A DNA stretch of 64,000 nt from Syngnathus acus (lineage: Eukaryota; Chordata; Actinopteri; Syngnathiformes; Syngnathidae): positions 3,393,501 to 3,457,500 of the forward strand of contig NC_051104.1 of NCBI RefSeq assembly GCF_901709675.1. Direction: 5' to 3'. Shown here piece by piece: positions 1 through 10,991 of this stretch. Both the position numbers and the translations under genes were made by a program. The notes below the pieces were generated by a model. The model saw only the letters and a program-made list of their open reading frames with translations. It was not told where the DNA came from and did not search any database. Within the stretch, counting starts at the first letter, position 1, and the number at the start of each line of letters is the position of its first letter.

Positions 1-849
1 ACAAAGAGGCGGCCCGTGGCGTAGAGGAGCGAGTTCTCGACGTAGTTGATGCACTTGTCCCAACGCGGTGTCAGAGAAGTGGTTCCCGTGGTAACCTGCC
101 AAACCAGGTCACAAGCATCAGCGCGAGCGGGATTCCTTGCGGTCTCGGCGCGATCGGAACGGCGCCGACCCTGGCGTAGTCCAGATATCGGTAGAGGAAG
201 CGGCGGCTGAGGGTGGTCAGCTTGGAGAAAACCGCTCTCCACTGCACGTAGTTAGCCACCGTCCTGTGGCAAGAGAAAGAGAGAGACATTCAGGAACCTC
301 CTCACTTGATTGACTCGGCCATCACAAGGGACAGGAAGCCCCTGCATGCGTCTGCCTCGGGTGGGTGACGTTGAGGAGCTCCACAAGGTCCCGCAAGTAC
401 TGCGGCGCCCGTACGATGACAGGTTCAGAGGAGGAGACCACGCGAGACGGGTCGCTGTCGGACTCCACCACCGACTTGACCAAGAACAACCAGTCCAGCT
501 GAGGGAGGAGAAGCTCACAATTTAGCGAGAAGGGGGGCAAAATATGCTCGGACCAAATCAAATGAAATGAAGGACCTGCGGTATCTGCCGTTGAAGTCGG
601 GACAGCGTGTATCTGTTGTACATGTTCTCGCTAGTGCGGTTCTCGTAGGGAATGATCATCTGTGCCAGACAAAACAAAAGATGTCTACGTGTGTGCAGCT
701 TCTGATATATTGCTCGAGTTTTGTTTACATGAGCTAGTTTGGTCTCAAAGTTTAGCACTTCCTCCATCTGGACCCGCGCCGCTTTCTGGGGAGCACCCAG
801 CATCATGGCCGTGTCCACCATCAAGCTCAACAAGGCCGCGCGGTACTGC

Positions 850-880
<31 letters not shown>

Positions 881-3540
881 ATGCATGATTTTTTGTTACA
901 TAAATATATAAAAAGTCTACACACCCCTGTTCAAATGCCAGGTTTTTGTGATTGAAACAACAATGGCAAAACGTTTCCCACCATTGACCTCACATTTATA
1001 AATCAAGTAAAAAATGTTTTTTTTTAAAAAGCTGTCGTTGGAAACTCATGTTAACTGGGAATCGATTCAACCTCAAATAATCCAAAGAAAGTTCTTGTAA
1101 GGGCTTTTTAAGTCACCGTCTGTGCAGCGGAGGTGTTGGTGATGTAGTCCTCCCTCGACGGCAGACACAAGGAGGCCTGATCCAGCTGTGAGGAAAAAAA
1201 AAACATCTGGAGTTTTATTTTCACTGGAGCGTAAAACAACAGCAAAAACAAAATGCAGCTTGTTTGACAGTCCATCACAGTCCATATCACACATGTGAGT
1301 GCACTTGGTTGCTTTTAGCATCTGGGGGAGGCAAAAGTCCCATAATGCACCTGAGTAACACAAAGTCTAATTCGGTTTGACAAAAATGACTCCACCTTGA
1401 TGATGTATTTGGAGGAGTTCTTGTCATCGGTGGAGACGAAGATGCGGATGAGGACGCTCTTGCTGTGCCGGTTCCTGACACGGGCCAGCGTCCGCAGGAG
1501 GTTCCAGTCTCGCTCGGACCAGCGGAAGTCGCCGCCTAGGCCCTCGCCTAAAACGGGCCAGCGGAAGTCGGGCTCCTGCAGCGTCCTCAGCAGGGGCTGT
1601 GCGTCCAGCTCCTCCAGTAAACCTGGACAAAAGAGAAGCAAGTATGAAATGCGTTGCTGACAATTTGGTTCGGTGTCATTATTCCGCTTTTGTGTGGTGC
1701 TCACTCTCGTTTATGCAGGAGCGGTAGAGGATCTTGGCCTTGGTCACCGCCTCTAACTCGCCGGCCTCAGTGGGAGCTTCCAGTAACTCTAGGAGACAAC
1801 AACTTTTGAACCTCAACATATTTTGGACCCCCCCTCCTCTTCATGCCGAGCACCTTTGAGCCGCAGGTCCACCTGCTGGCGAAGCCACGGGTAGATCCCG
1901 TACGTGGACGAGTCTTCGGGAATGGGATTATTCTCCAACCAGCCGCCGCAGGAGAACATGTAGAAATTCTCGCAAGGGTCCACCGATTTGTCCATTTTAC
2001 TTAGAATGGCTCCAGCTAGAGAGAAATCATTACATGAGACGAGGCCGTGGAAAATGTAGAAGAAAAAAGAAAGGCTGTTGCTCTCACCTGCCTCGATGCA
2101 CTCCGGAGTCAGACAGAACTGCTGCTGTTTGCTTCTTTGGGAAACTGAGGGCAAAAAAGGCCATGATGGGGATGAGACAAACTCAAGGCCGCGGGTGTCC
2201 CCGATGTTTCCCGGCTGGCCAGTGATTCAAAGGCCTGGGGGAAAGCCTCGCTTTCTTTGAGCCGGTCTTTGCAAAGAATGCTATCGCGTGTTTGCAAGCC
2301 CGTCAAGAATTCAAAAGACACACTGTGAATTTGCATCTCAAGCTGGCGAAGCCTCATTTTGACAGTACAATTTCAACGCTGCGTGAGCCCGCACGAGCAA
2401 AGCAATTGCAAGAAGCAAAAAACGGAACACTCGGCATTCTTGTGTGCGGCTGAGGAGCCGAGGCTTGGCTTTGGAGTGGGCTTGCGAAATTACACTTTGG
2501 CGCCGCCACAAGAGGGCGTGACGCGCGCATGCACTCGAGCGGAACGCTTCAAATCTTGCTAAATATACCAGACAAGCAAAACTGTTTGGGATGATGTGAG
2601 TGTTGCCCGAGCCGCGAGTTTGAATGTCATGGCCGTGTTGAAAAACCGCAACTTCCCCAAGGTGACCCGCAGCAGTTCTGTACTTTGTCGGGTAAAATTA
2701 GACATTTGGTTCTTGCCCCCAAAAAGGCAGCCCGGATGTCCAAATGGGGCCAATTTTGGGCTGGTGCTGGTATATGAAGGCAAAATGAGGTCAAAGGGCA
2801 ACTCGAAGGATGCGGCCTTTGGGAACTCAAGCAAAATGGCTGCTTTTAGACATTTCCTGCTGAAAAAAGTTGTTTTCATTTGTTTTAGATTTGTTAGTAA
2901 TTTAGTTTGGAGAAAATGGGTTGTTTCACTTTAGTTTCTTGAGCTTTAGAATTAACTTTAAGGTTTGGGTGAGTGAAAGATAAAAAAAAAAAAAAGTTGA
3001 ATTCTCCACTGAGCAACAAAAACAAATAGTTTTAGTTTTGTTTTCAAGATGAAATTTTGCTTCGTCAAGCCATGTCATTTTTTATTTTGTCAATCTTTCG
3101 TTTTAGGTGTTAAGCAGCCATTTTGGGGTTTGTTTGTTTCAAGGCAGTTGAAGGCTTGAAAACATCCCAGAAGCCAAATTGCAGTCTTTGCGTGTTTCTG
3201 CCGTCCCCAAAGGCCTCCCGGGCTGAGTGAGTTTGGGAGAGGCCGGAGCGCAGCGCAGCGTATGCTGAAACCTTAGAGCAACCAGAAATAGACCCACGCC
3301 AGCCGGGACCTCACTTGGGCTCCCCATGTGCACTCCACAAATTATTATACACCGTGAGCGAGAGTGTGTGTGCGTTCGGGTGTGTGTAGGGACTCACTCA
3401 CCCACGATGAGCGCAAGCAGCAGAATCCCACAGAGACAAGCGCATACAATCAAGGCAATCCTATAGCGCCGGCTGTGGCCCCGCAAGGGTTTGCCCCCCG
3501 TGCTGCCCCCACCACCGCTCAAACGCTCCGCTTCCATCAT
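1..3540 (-). CDS. phex: PHEX, M13 zinc metallopeptidase, N-terminal half (3' end outside window)
   Basis: Type II membrane endopeptidase of the neprilysin family, which in vertebrates controls phosphate handling and mineralisation. Exons (complement): 3402-3540, 2088-2144, 1854-2015, 1705-1788, 1396-1622, 1117-1185, 729-845, 576-659, 356-498, 170-263, 1-95 (continues). Start is ATG at 3540 (a second ATG follows at once); the first exon gives a short basic cytosolic tail (MEAERL...) and one membrane helix ([20 protein letters not shown]). Exon 2 carries the PHEX-typical CLTPECIEA. Exon 3 has [14 protein letters not shown] and [15 protein letters not shown]; later exons read [10 protein letters not shown] and [15 protein letters not shown]. 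About 423 of roughly 750 residues are present. The HExxH zinc motif and catalytic domain lie off the left edge, so catalytic integrity cannot be judged. Phases agree across all junctions. The intron at 264-355 needs a GC donor. Neighbour MBTPS2 matches human Xp22.1. PHEX rather than NEP/ECE is inferred from the exon 1-3 residues. Confidence 0.95.
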
Positions 3541-4152
3541 TTCCAAGCTCGCACCCTAATCGGGAAAAGAGGCCGGAAATATCAGGATGAGGTGGAACTT
3601 GACGGTGAGAGATTGCACTTACCTTCTGGTCTCTCTGCAGCTCCTCCAACTTCTGATGGGCTCTTCAAGCAGCCCGCCCCTCCTGCCATCACTCCACCCT
3701 CCCGGTGTGTGTGTGCGTGTCAGCTGATGATCGCCTCCAGCAGACTTCCAGCAGCAGATGTACGTCTTAGTGACGCAAAAGATGTCTTTTTTATTTTTAT
3801 TTTAGAGAAGCGTGCCTTTTGCCAACTACTTACATGGTATTTATTTTGTAATAATTTCATATTTTTCTCAAATATATAAAAATATTTTAAAAACATCATC
3901 TGTTATTTTTGTATTTTCCCTATTTTTGTATATTTTATTTTTTTATATTAAAAGTGTTTCATTTTTATTCATACCGTCGTTCACGGCCACACGGCGTCCA
4001 TCGAATCCCGCGACACAGAGGTTCCCATGATTGGACGCCCGGCCGGGCTCGGCCCAGCCCAGCCCAACGCAGCCATCTCCTCATCCCGCCGCAGGGAAGA
4101 ATCGTTTCCACACGTGCTCATTAGGGTTTGGGGCGCGGGCCGCAGTGTCCTT
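3541..4152. other. PHEX upstream region and probable 3'UTR of an unidentified minus-strand gene
   Basis: No convincing coding exon. The part next to 3541 should hold the PHEX promoter and 5'UTR (minus strand); no clear TATA box is seen. The stretch 3780-3970 is very A/T rich, with an AATAAA on the minus strand at 3964-3969 that suits the transcript ending at 4153. Confidence 0.45.
3964..3969 (-). terminator. Polyadenylation signal AATAAA for the orphan gene between MBTPS2 and PHEX
   Basis: AATAAA on the minus strand, about 185 bp downstream of the TAA stop proposed at 4153. It lies in an A/T-rich tract with further weak signals nearby. Confidence 0.35.
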
Positions 4153-4599
4153 TTATAGACTTCCTGCGGAGAAAAAACAAGCAGTGGTCGTCAATCATGA
4201 GCGTGCGGCTCTCTCGATGTCGCTTATCGAGATCACGCGATAAGAAGGAGAGCTTGATGAAAGGCCGCTCGCAACAAAAGCAAAATGAGAGCTCATGCAG
4301 GATTAGTTTTTTGTTTGATTAAATATTTTATTTTTGCTAAACATTCTTCTCCGATGTTCAAACGATTGGGTGTCGACCCGTTTGTTTTTATTCGAGCAGT
4401 AATTTAGTCTATTTATTTGGTTCAAAATGTTTCAATATTCAACAAGGCCATGAGAAAGCACATGGAGAGTTGCAAAACAACCAAACGAGCGCGTTGAAAC
4501 GCTTTGGGTGCCAACCTTGGGATTTGCGAAACTCCATCAACACCTCGTTAGTCTTCCTGGCCGCCTCCTCCACTCCACTTTGGCTAAACACTCGGCAGG
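4153..4599 (-). CDS. Two putative terminal exons of an unidentified gene (partial)
   Basis: Not recognised. Exon A (complement 4516-4599) has a strong acceptor (long pyrimidine tract ending TTTCGCAG) and a donor AAG|GTTGG. Exon B begins at 4163 after another strong acceptor (TTTTTTCTCCGCAG). Joined in the only frame open through exon A, they read CRVFSQSGVEEAARKTNEVL, then MEFRKSQGSL and stop at 4153, a mostly helical charged C-terminus. A polyadenylation signal follows at 3964-3969. No upstream exon was found before the MBTPS2 polyadenylation signal at 4820, so the gene body is missing, very short, or the call is wrong. It occupies the place where human Xp22 has YY2 and SMS, but I see no resemblance to either. 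Confidence 0.3.
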
Positions 4600-4819
4600 C
4601 TGCGAAATGAGCAAAAACACACACTTGGAAAATGCACACAGGGATGGATGGGTGGACCTTCGAATCTTATCCCAACACAAACAGCGGCATCCTTCAGCGT
4701 CGGCGAGCGAGCATTTTTTAAGGCTGTCAACGGGAGGCCGGGCTACGCAGAAGCGGCACCACAAAATCAACAAGAGTCAGCATTTGTCGTCCCTTTGGCA
4801 TCACGACGGCCAGCAGCAC

Positions 4820-4825
4820 TTTATT
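4820..4825 (-). terminator. MBTPS2 polyadenylation signal AATAAA
   Basis: AATAAA on the minus strand, about 390 bp downstream of the MBTPS2 stop codon. The 4826-5215 stretch between them has no splice-bounded coding frame and is taken as MBTPS2 3'UTR. Confidence 0.55.
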
Positions 4826-5215
4826 GAAAGATTTGAAGACGGACACACACTCGGACGGGCGCACACTTCCGCCGAGGCGCTTTTCACTTGAGAATCAAAG
4901 CAGGGCCAGAAAGAATTCCAACGCGCTCACTCGGTGGGAACGATTTGATGAGATTTTGTAACGTATTATACATGAGAAATGCTTCCGATCTGGATCCAAC
5001 CAAGATGAAAAGAAATTTGAAAATAAAAATGTCACTGAACAGCCACGATGGACCTCCTCGGTTCCAGTAAAAAAAAGCCAAAAAATGAAATTGTCATCCT
5101 CATTAGACGTGCTGGTTCTTTCAAGCAAACCATTTGTTGGTCCTGTGCGGATGAGTTAGAGTTTCAAAGGCAAACCTGGGGGGGGCATCACGTGCTCCCT
5201 TCCCCGGTTTTGGAC

Positions 5216-8200
5216 TTAGCGCGCCGTCACCATCCACAGGCCCAGCGCCACGTTGGCGGCCAGCAGGGCGCTGCCGGCCAGCAGCAGAAAGAAGCCCAAC
5301 AGTTCACGCTTGCGTCGGTCCGGCACGGCGCCAGCCAGCGCCACCTCCAGCAAGGCGTTCAGCATCCACTGGCCGTCCAGAGCAAAGCACGGCACCGAGT
5401 TAACGACCGCCAAGGCGCCTGACAGGGAAAACACGTACCTGGGAGGCGGGGCCATAAGGAATGCACAACTCGAACTATTTTTCAGTGCTTGCCCGTCGCT
5501 TTGGTGAAATCAAAAGGTCCACAGGAAAAAGGATACTTGCAGAATGTCTCCAAAAAGATGGGTAGGTCCAAGTGGAGGAAACCAAAGCGGGGCACAAAGT
5601 TGGTCAGACTCACTGTGAAAGGGGGGCGGGGGGGTCAATGTCAAACGTTTTGTGCTCATTTCACGGAACGGCTGCGCTGAAGCCCTTTCTGAGCATCTAA
5701 ACAAGGACGGAGTCTTCGTACCGGCGTGCTGGAGATGCGGAGGGTACCCCACGAAGAGCATGGGAGCGGCGGGTGGGTGCGCCACCCGGATGAAGCGGGT
5801 CTGGTTCTGCAGGGAGGGCGTAACGCAGACGCCGCCGCCCAGGCCGGTGTGAGCGTCGCAGTCACGGTCGCTGTGGCACACCCGCGTGCCCGTCACCATT
5901 TTGCGCACAGGCATGCAGGCGTACTGCAGGAGGAAAAAGGAGTCACCGTGTCAAAGCCCAGAAAGTCGCCAATTCACTCAAATCTTCACCTCTCTCTCAG
6001 CAGCGCGCCCTTTCATGTAAGAGAAGCAAAGGTCTGTCAGGCTGTTGTTGCTGCAGCAGTCCAACGTCCCGTCCAGCCGCTTGAACGCTTTTGGCGAGAA
6101 AACAAAAACCATTACAATTCCAGCAGGTTTCTTCACGGCATGACGACTTCAATCTGCTTTTCAATCTTGTACAGAAAAAGTGGGACAAATGCTTCTTTTA
6201 AATTAGAGACTGCGTGAAGGAATTGTAAAATTCAACAGGGCCTGCCTGAGGGTTGAAACTATTTGCCATGATGAGCCCGCACCAACCTCGTCCGTGGGCC
6301 CAGCTGGGCCGTAGGCCGGAAGTCGGCACGCAGTAGCCCGTCTGCGGCGCGCCGGCGAGCCGAGACAGGCAGCTGTTCCAGTCATCCACCCCCGCGACGT
6401 CACACTCCTCCAGGCCCGTCACGATGTCCCCCGCCGAGAGGCCCCGGGGCCCGTCGGCCGCCGAGCCCTGACGCGCACCCACATTGTCAGATTTACCGCT
6501 TTGGATTCTCGGGAATATTTGCACCCACCTGCGCCACCTGAGTGACCAGCGCCCCGCCGCCGCTGGAGTACAACGGGAACAGGAAGAGCGGCAAGAGGAA
6601 GAGCAATGCCAGGGCCACTATGCACAACACAAAATTATGCCACACTCCTGAGGAGAAGACACACAAAAGATGTTTAGGAAAAGCAAAGCAGAGCTTTGCG
6701 CTCAAAGGCCTCGATCGACCAAGGTCATTTTTAGAAAAGAGAAAATTAAACCAAAATTTAAAATGTGCAAAATGTTTGACAACAATTAAAATATGTTTTC
6801 AATAATATTGTCTGACCTAAATGTAGTCATAATCATATTTAATCAAAGATGCTGACTCAAAACGTAAAATATTGAGTTTGCTTCTTATAATAAACTGTTT
6901 CATAAAATAAATGAGTAGAAAAACATTATGACTAAATTAATACAAATATGAATTTTATTATTTCATTGCATGAATAAAAATGACCAACTAGAATGTCTAA
7001 ACAATGCAGTATGTCAATGGCACAAGAAGGCTGGAGTTTTTCTTTCTTCGATCATCCATCCATCCATCCATCCATCCATCCATCCATCCATCCATCCATC
7101 CATCCATCCATCCATCCATTTTCTATACCAGGAATAATATGGGCAGCCTTTGAACCACAAGCACAATATCAATAAACCTGTCTCGTAATGTTTTGGTAGA
7201 ACAGGAAAACTATTAAACAGCTCTTGGAATTATTTTGGGGGTCTTTTTCCTTTTGGGACCAACGCAGCTGCTTACGAGGGAGGAGGAAAAAATCAAGGGA
7301 ATGTGCAGCACATGTTGCATCTGTACACAACTGGACCAAATCATCAATGCTTGTTGCAGAAAATCACGCAGCAGACAAAAGCGTCAACAGCCACTCTTTG
7401 CTGCCCTCCGCAGGCTTCAATGTGAAAGAACAATTTTGCTCACCGGCACAGAAGATGCGCAGCTGCTGGGCGGGCGACACGATGTTGAGGTGCGTCGTGA
7501 AGAGGTCCACGAAGGCGCCGGGATACACCACGAACATAAACACGCCAAAACCGTTGACGCGCACCTGCTCCCTGCGGGCACACGGGTTGAGTTTTGTTTG
7601 CTCGACTTGCTCTGACTTTGGCCAACTGTGTATGGTTGGCGTGGCAACAGACGTACCTCAATGCCGCCACCGCGTGGCCCAGCTCGTGTATGATGCCGCT
7701 GAGCAACAGCGCGAGGAAGAAGTACGCCAGGTGACTCGTGGGTAGGTTGACACCAGGAACCTGAAGAACATCATCTTCAAGTAAAATTCATTTGGTGCGA
7801 TTTGCTCCAATTGCTCTTGCCAGGACACGTACCACCACCTGCAGGGCCTGCTGGGCTCCCATGCGTGGATTGTCTGTGGTCATCTGAGCGAGGGTCCCCT
7901 GCAGCGTCTTCACCAGCAGCACCGCCGACGCCAACATGGCCGCCACACCGAACACCAGGCCGCTGTTGAACCTGGAGAACCACAAAGTCGCGCTCTTCAC
8001 AAAATGCAGCTCACCCCAACGAGAACGCGTCACTCACCAGACGTAGAGCGCTCGCGGATGAATGCGCGCACAGTACGCAAACAGTCGGTTGAAAATGGTC
8101 GTCTGCCATCTGATGTGGAACGGGGACAGCGTCAACCCTCGCCTGGCCAGCCACGACTCGTAGCCGATTCGATGAGTCGGCGACGACTGCGAGACAATGT

Positions 8201-8781
8201 CACTTTTCACCACATGCATTTCTGCTGTGTCGATTCATATGTTATCAACAGATCGAATGAGCTTTTGTCTCAATTCAATAAGATAAAATTGTAGCTTTTG
8301 GCAACGTTAAATATTCTCAGTAAATTTTTCAGGTTTCTACACTTGTTATTTTTTTCTGATGACTTTTCCTTGCTACATTAGAAAACAGTCTCACTACTTT
8401 GTTTCACCAGATAAAAATGACCTCAAAATAGGTATTGACACTGTAGTAATGTGCCCTAATTTTGCCTATCTGTACTTTCTAAGAAAACCAGTGATTTGTC
8501 TTGAGTCTTCTTTTAACACAAGTCTATGTACTCATTCACTGCCATTGACGACTATGGACGTCAAACATCCATTTTAATTGGGCTGGCACTGAATGAGTTA
8601 ATTACCGGCGTTGAGTACTTATGGTGCGTCCTAAGCCCGTTCGCCTGTTGTGGTTTTTAGTTTTAAATTTAGAGCACGTTTGTTGTGTTTTTGTTTTGTT
8701 TCTTACGCGGAGCAGCGTGTCCGCTAGGTACACGGCGCACCAGCCGGCCAGGACGCACACCAGCAGGGGCACGGGGATCAT
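5216..8781 (-). CDS. mbtps2: MBTPS2, membrane-bound transcription factor site-2 protease
   Basis: Intramembrane zinc protease (M50) of the Golgi that releases SREBP and ATF6 after site-1 cleavage. Exons (complement): 8707-8781, 8038-8186, 7833-7971, 7657-7760, 7444-7571, 6529-6647, 6287-6467, 5990-6087, 5722-5923, 5537-5612, 5216-5438; 1494 nt, 497 residues, against about 519 in human. ATG at 8781 starts [14 protein letters not shown]. The zinc motif HELGH is at residues 146-150, and the second metal ligand motif LDG at 444-446 within FALDGQW. Cysteine-rich luminal exons 8-9 and the last helices ending LGLWMVTAR match the family. The human poly-serine run near residue 120 is absent, which explains most of the length difference. 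Intron 1 (8187-8706) holds a MITE-like repeat, and intron 5 (6648-7443) holds a SINE tail with (ATCC)n. Head-to-head with SMPX across about 2.2 kb. Confidence 0.97.
7054..7140. repeat. (CATC)n microsatellite grown from a SINE-like 3' tail
   Basis: About 16 tandem CATC units (7054-7119) are followed directly by TTTTCTATACC. Reverse-complemented this is GGTATAGAAAATGGATGG, the common 3' end of a dispersed teleost repeat, so the array is most likely an expanded element tail. It lies in MBTPS2 intron 5. Confidence 0.75.
8531..8597. mobile_element. Small MITE-like palindromic element in MBTPS2 intron 1
   Basis: 67 bp bounded by inverted repeats CTCATTCACTGCCA (8531-8544) and TGGCACTGAATGAG (8584-8597), which pair at 13 of 14 positions. 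The flanking bases are TA on the left and TTA on the right, compatible with a TA target duplication. No coding capacity. Confidence 0.5.
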
Positions 8782-9065
8782 GGTGCGTCCGCAGCTCCGT
8801 CACACAATCAACCGCACTGCACCGCCTCCATGGCTGTCTTGCAACCACCGCGCGTCCGTCCAGCTAGATGAAAAGACAAAAGCTCCTCAAGTCCTCCATT
8901 GTCAGTCTGCTTTATTAACACACAGTTCCGGGTTGCGGCTCTCCTTTACTTCTTCGTTTAGGTTAAGTGCAGGTGAACAGTTCGCTACTGCCGCTTAGAG
9001 TCGAGCGGCGGAACTGCGCCCACAAGTTGCGCTGAACCAAATCAATATTTCTGTTTTTTGTCATA

Positions 9066-9145
9066 TCCATACATCTATTTTGAACCGCTTTATCCTTGCG
9101 AGGGTTGCGGGCGTGCTGGAGCGTATCCCAGACAGCACTTTCAAG
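9066..9145 (-). repeat. 3' fragment of a dispersed teleost SINE-like repeat
   Basis: On the minus strand it runs from a CTGGGATACGCTCCAGCACG-type segment through GCAAGGATAAAGCGGTTC to AAAATAGATGTATGGATA. This is the 3' portion I know from many teleost introns, and its ending matches those at 7054 and 48240. Only the 3' part is present and it has decayed. Confidence 0.6.
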
Positions 9146-9465
9146 ACACATCTGAAAACGGTGCCAATGTTTTTTAGTCATTGATGATTATCTCAATAAA
9201 TAAGTACAACGGTGTGGTGCAATATATAGTTTAGAGAAAACTTGTGTAAAATATACAAAATGGATTTGCATCATTATTTTTTATTCCAGCCATCTAATTT
9301 CTGTGCCATCAACCCAACAATTTTGTTGTATTAAATCATTTTTTTTACTCTGTCCATTTAAATTGATATTACTTATTAAACTCATAAACAATCAATTAAC
9401 TAATCGCAAAAGTTAAATACATTTGTAATTCCAAAATGATTGATAAATTCATTCCAAATAATAAC

Positions 9466-9632
9466 AATAAAAATAGAATCCCTGATGGAGCACAAAGGTG
9501 CTTTAAAAAAGTCACTGTTCTTGTTTGACTCTGCAACAGGAGGAGGAGCCAAGCCTCTCTCCCAACCAGTGAGAAGAGGCTGAAACGGGTCAGGTAGCCG
9601 AGGAGGACCTCATAGAGAGCATAGCAGCAAGG
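9466..9632 (+). promoter_or_regulatory. Possible SMPX promoter and untranslated first exon
   Basis: An ATAAAAATAG motif near 9469-9478 matches a TATA-like box and 9 of 10 positions of a MEF2 site, which would suit a striated-muscle gene. A purine-rich stretch follows, with a good donor AAGGAG|GTAAGAG near 9632. The first SMPX coding exon has an acceptor 13 bp before its ATG, so at least one upstream untranslated exon must exist. Assigning it here is inference. Confidence 0.3.
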
Positions 9633-9907
9633 AGGTAAGAGGGCACACACGTCATTCACCCACCTTTTCTTATGCCACCGGTATGGATGGCCGTACTTAG
9701 CAAGTGTGTGTGTCTGTGTCTGTGTCTGTGTGAGCTGATACGCAAGTGTGTGTCCGTGCAGAACTAGGCCGGTGCCATTTTAAGATTAAGAGCATCCTAG
9801 CAATGAGATCCGAGCTGAAATCATCATGTTTCCCAATGAACTCTGGTTTTGCTCATTCACCAGAACGGTTTGCCCTAACTTCAGAAACAGCAGAGTGTGT
9901 GTGACAC

Positions 9908-10038
9908 CATGTGTGTGTGTGTCTGTGTGTGTGTGTGTGTGTGCGGATGAAAGGCAGGTCCCTTCTGTGTATCACTCGTCTATTTATAGTGAGAACAAAT
10001 CCCAGATATGAGAGGAATCCTGCCGCCACTTAGGAGAG

Positions 10039-10082
<44 letters not shown>
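9908..10082. repeat. (TG)n and (GA)n microsatellites upstream of SMPX
   Basis: Two simple repeats are seen: an interrupted TG tract at about 9908-9943 and a GA tract at about 10037-10082, broken by single substitutions. Confidence 0.8.
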
Positions 10083-10083
<1 letters not shown>

Positions 10084-10991
10084 TGCAAGAAGGAAAGATA
10101 TGGAAAGTTAAGAGTGTGTCAAGTCAGCCTCGCTTCAGTCAATGCAACTTTTGTGTCGCCAGAAGGTACGTTGCGTCTCGTTTGGGTCTTGCTGTTTGGC
10201 ACAACAAATATTTGAAGGTTTTCAGGAGGGTTATTTCATATCGGCAGGCCGTCGGCTGCCAACCTCACATGAATGTTGCGTGTGTTTGTGTGTTTGTGTG
10301 TGATACGGGATGGTCAGCAAAGTGTGTATTGAGTGTGTATTGTTGTCACACAACCAAAGTGATGTGTAGGCTCTCGTGTAAACTAGATACTAAAAAAAGA
10401 TGCATGCCTAAGGTGCAAAGAATTCACAATGATTCGAAAAGCACTCCGTGAGCAAAAGTATTAGGACACCCACAGGAAATGATTCTAAAGAAGTGCTCGC
10501 CCTTTTGCAGCTGCAACAGCTTTCATTCTTCCGGGAAGACTTTCTACTCGTGTGTGGGTGAGTGTGTGTGTGTGCATGCGTGTGTGTGTGTTCTTCCACA
10601 TCAAATCCATCCTTTTTTGGCCCTTACTTTGTGGACTGGGAACAGAAAAGGAAAATTGTCAAACAGTTCCCACAAAGCTGAACGCATACGATTGTCCAAA
10701 GTGTATTCTTGACAAAAAATACTAATCAGGGCTAACTTTGGGCTGTGGTGGAATTTCTTCTTGATAAATTGATTGTCTGAGTCTATATGCTGCATTGAGC
10801 ATTTCATTGTCCTCTCATCAATGATGCACGCGTCGGTTCCTCGCGACCCGCCGCTCCGCTCGAGCGTCGCTAGGCAACCGAAATGCTATCCCGGGACGGA
10901 GAAAGCCCACAGAAGCGGAGCACACTCGGTGTCGCATATCCACGCCTAATGTTTGTAATCTCTCTCTGCTACCTTCAGGTCAGAGGAGACT

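Larger units (their letters stand above)
8782..10978. other. Intergenic region between divergent MBTPS2 and SMPX
   Basis: No coding exon of MBTPS2 or SMPX. It should hold both promoters, a SINE-like tail at 9066-9145, A/T-rich sequence at 9180-9480, a possible SMPX untranslated first exon at about 9500-9632, (TG)n tracts near 9703-9732 and 9908-9943, a (GA)n tract at 10037-10082, and TG-rich runs near 10265-10345 and 10550-10590. The last exon-proximal part ends in the SMPX acceptor at 10978. Confidence 0.6.

Noticed and set aside
7054-7119. Regular repeats resembling a CRISPR array
   Set aside because: It is a 4-bp microsatellite without spacers, in an animal intron.
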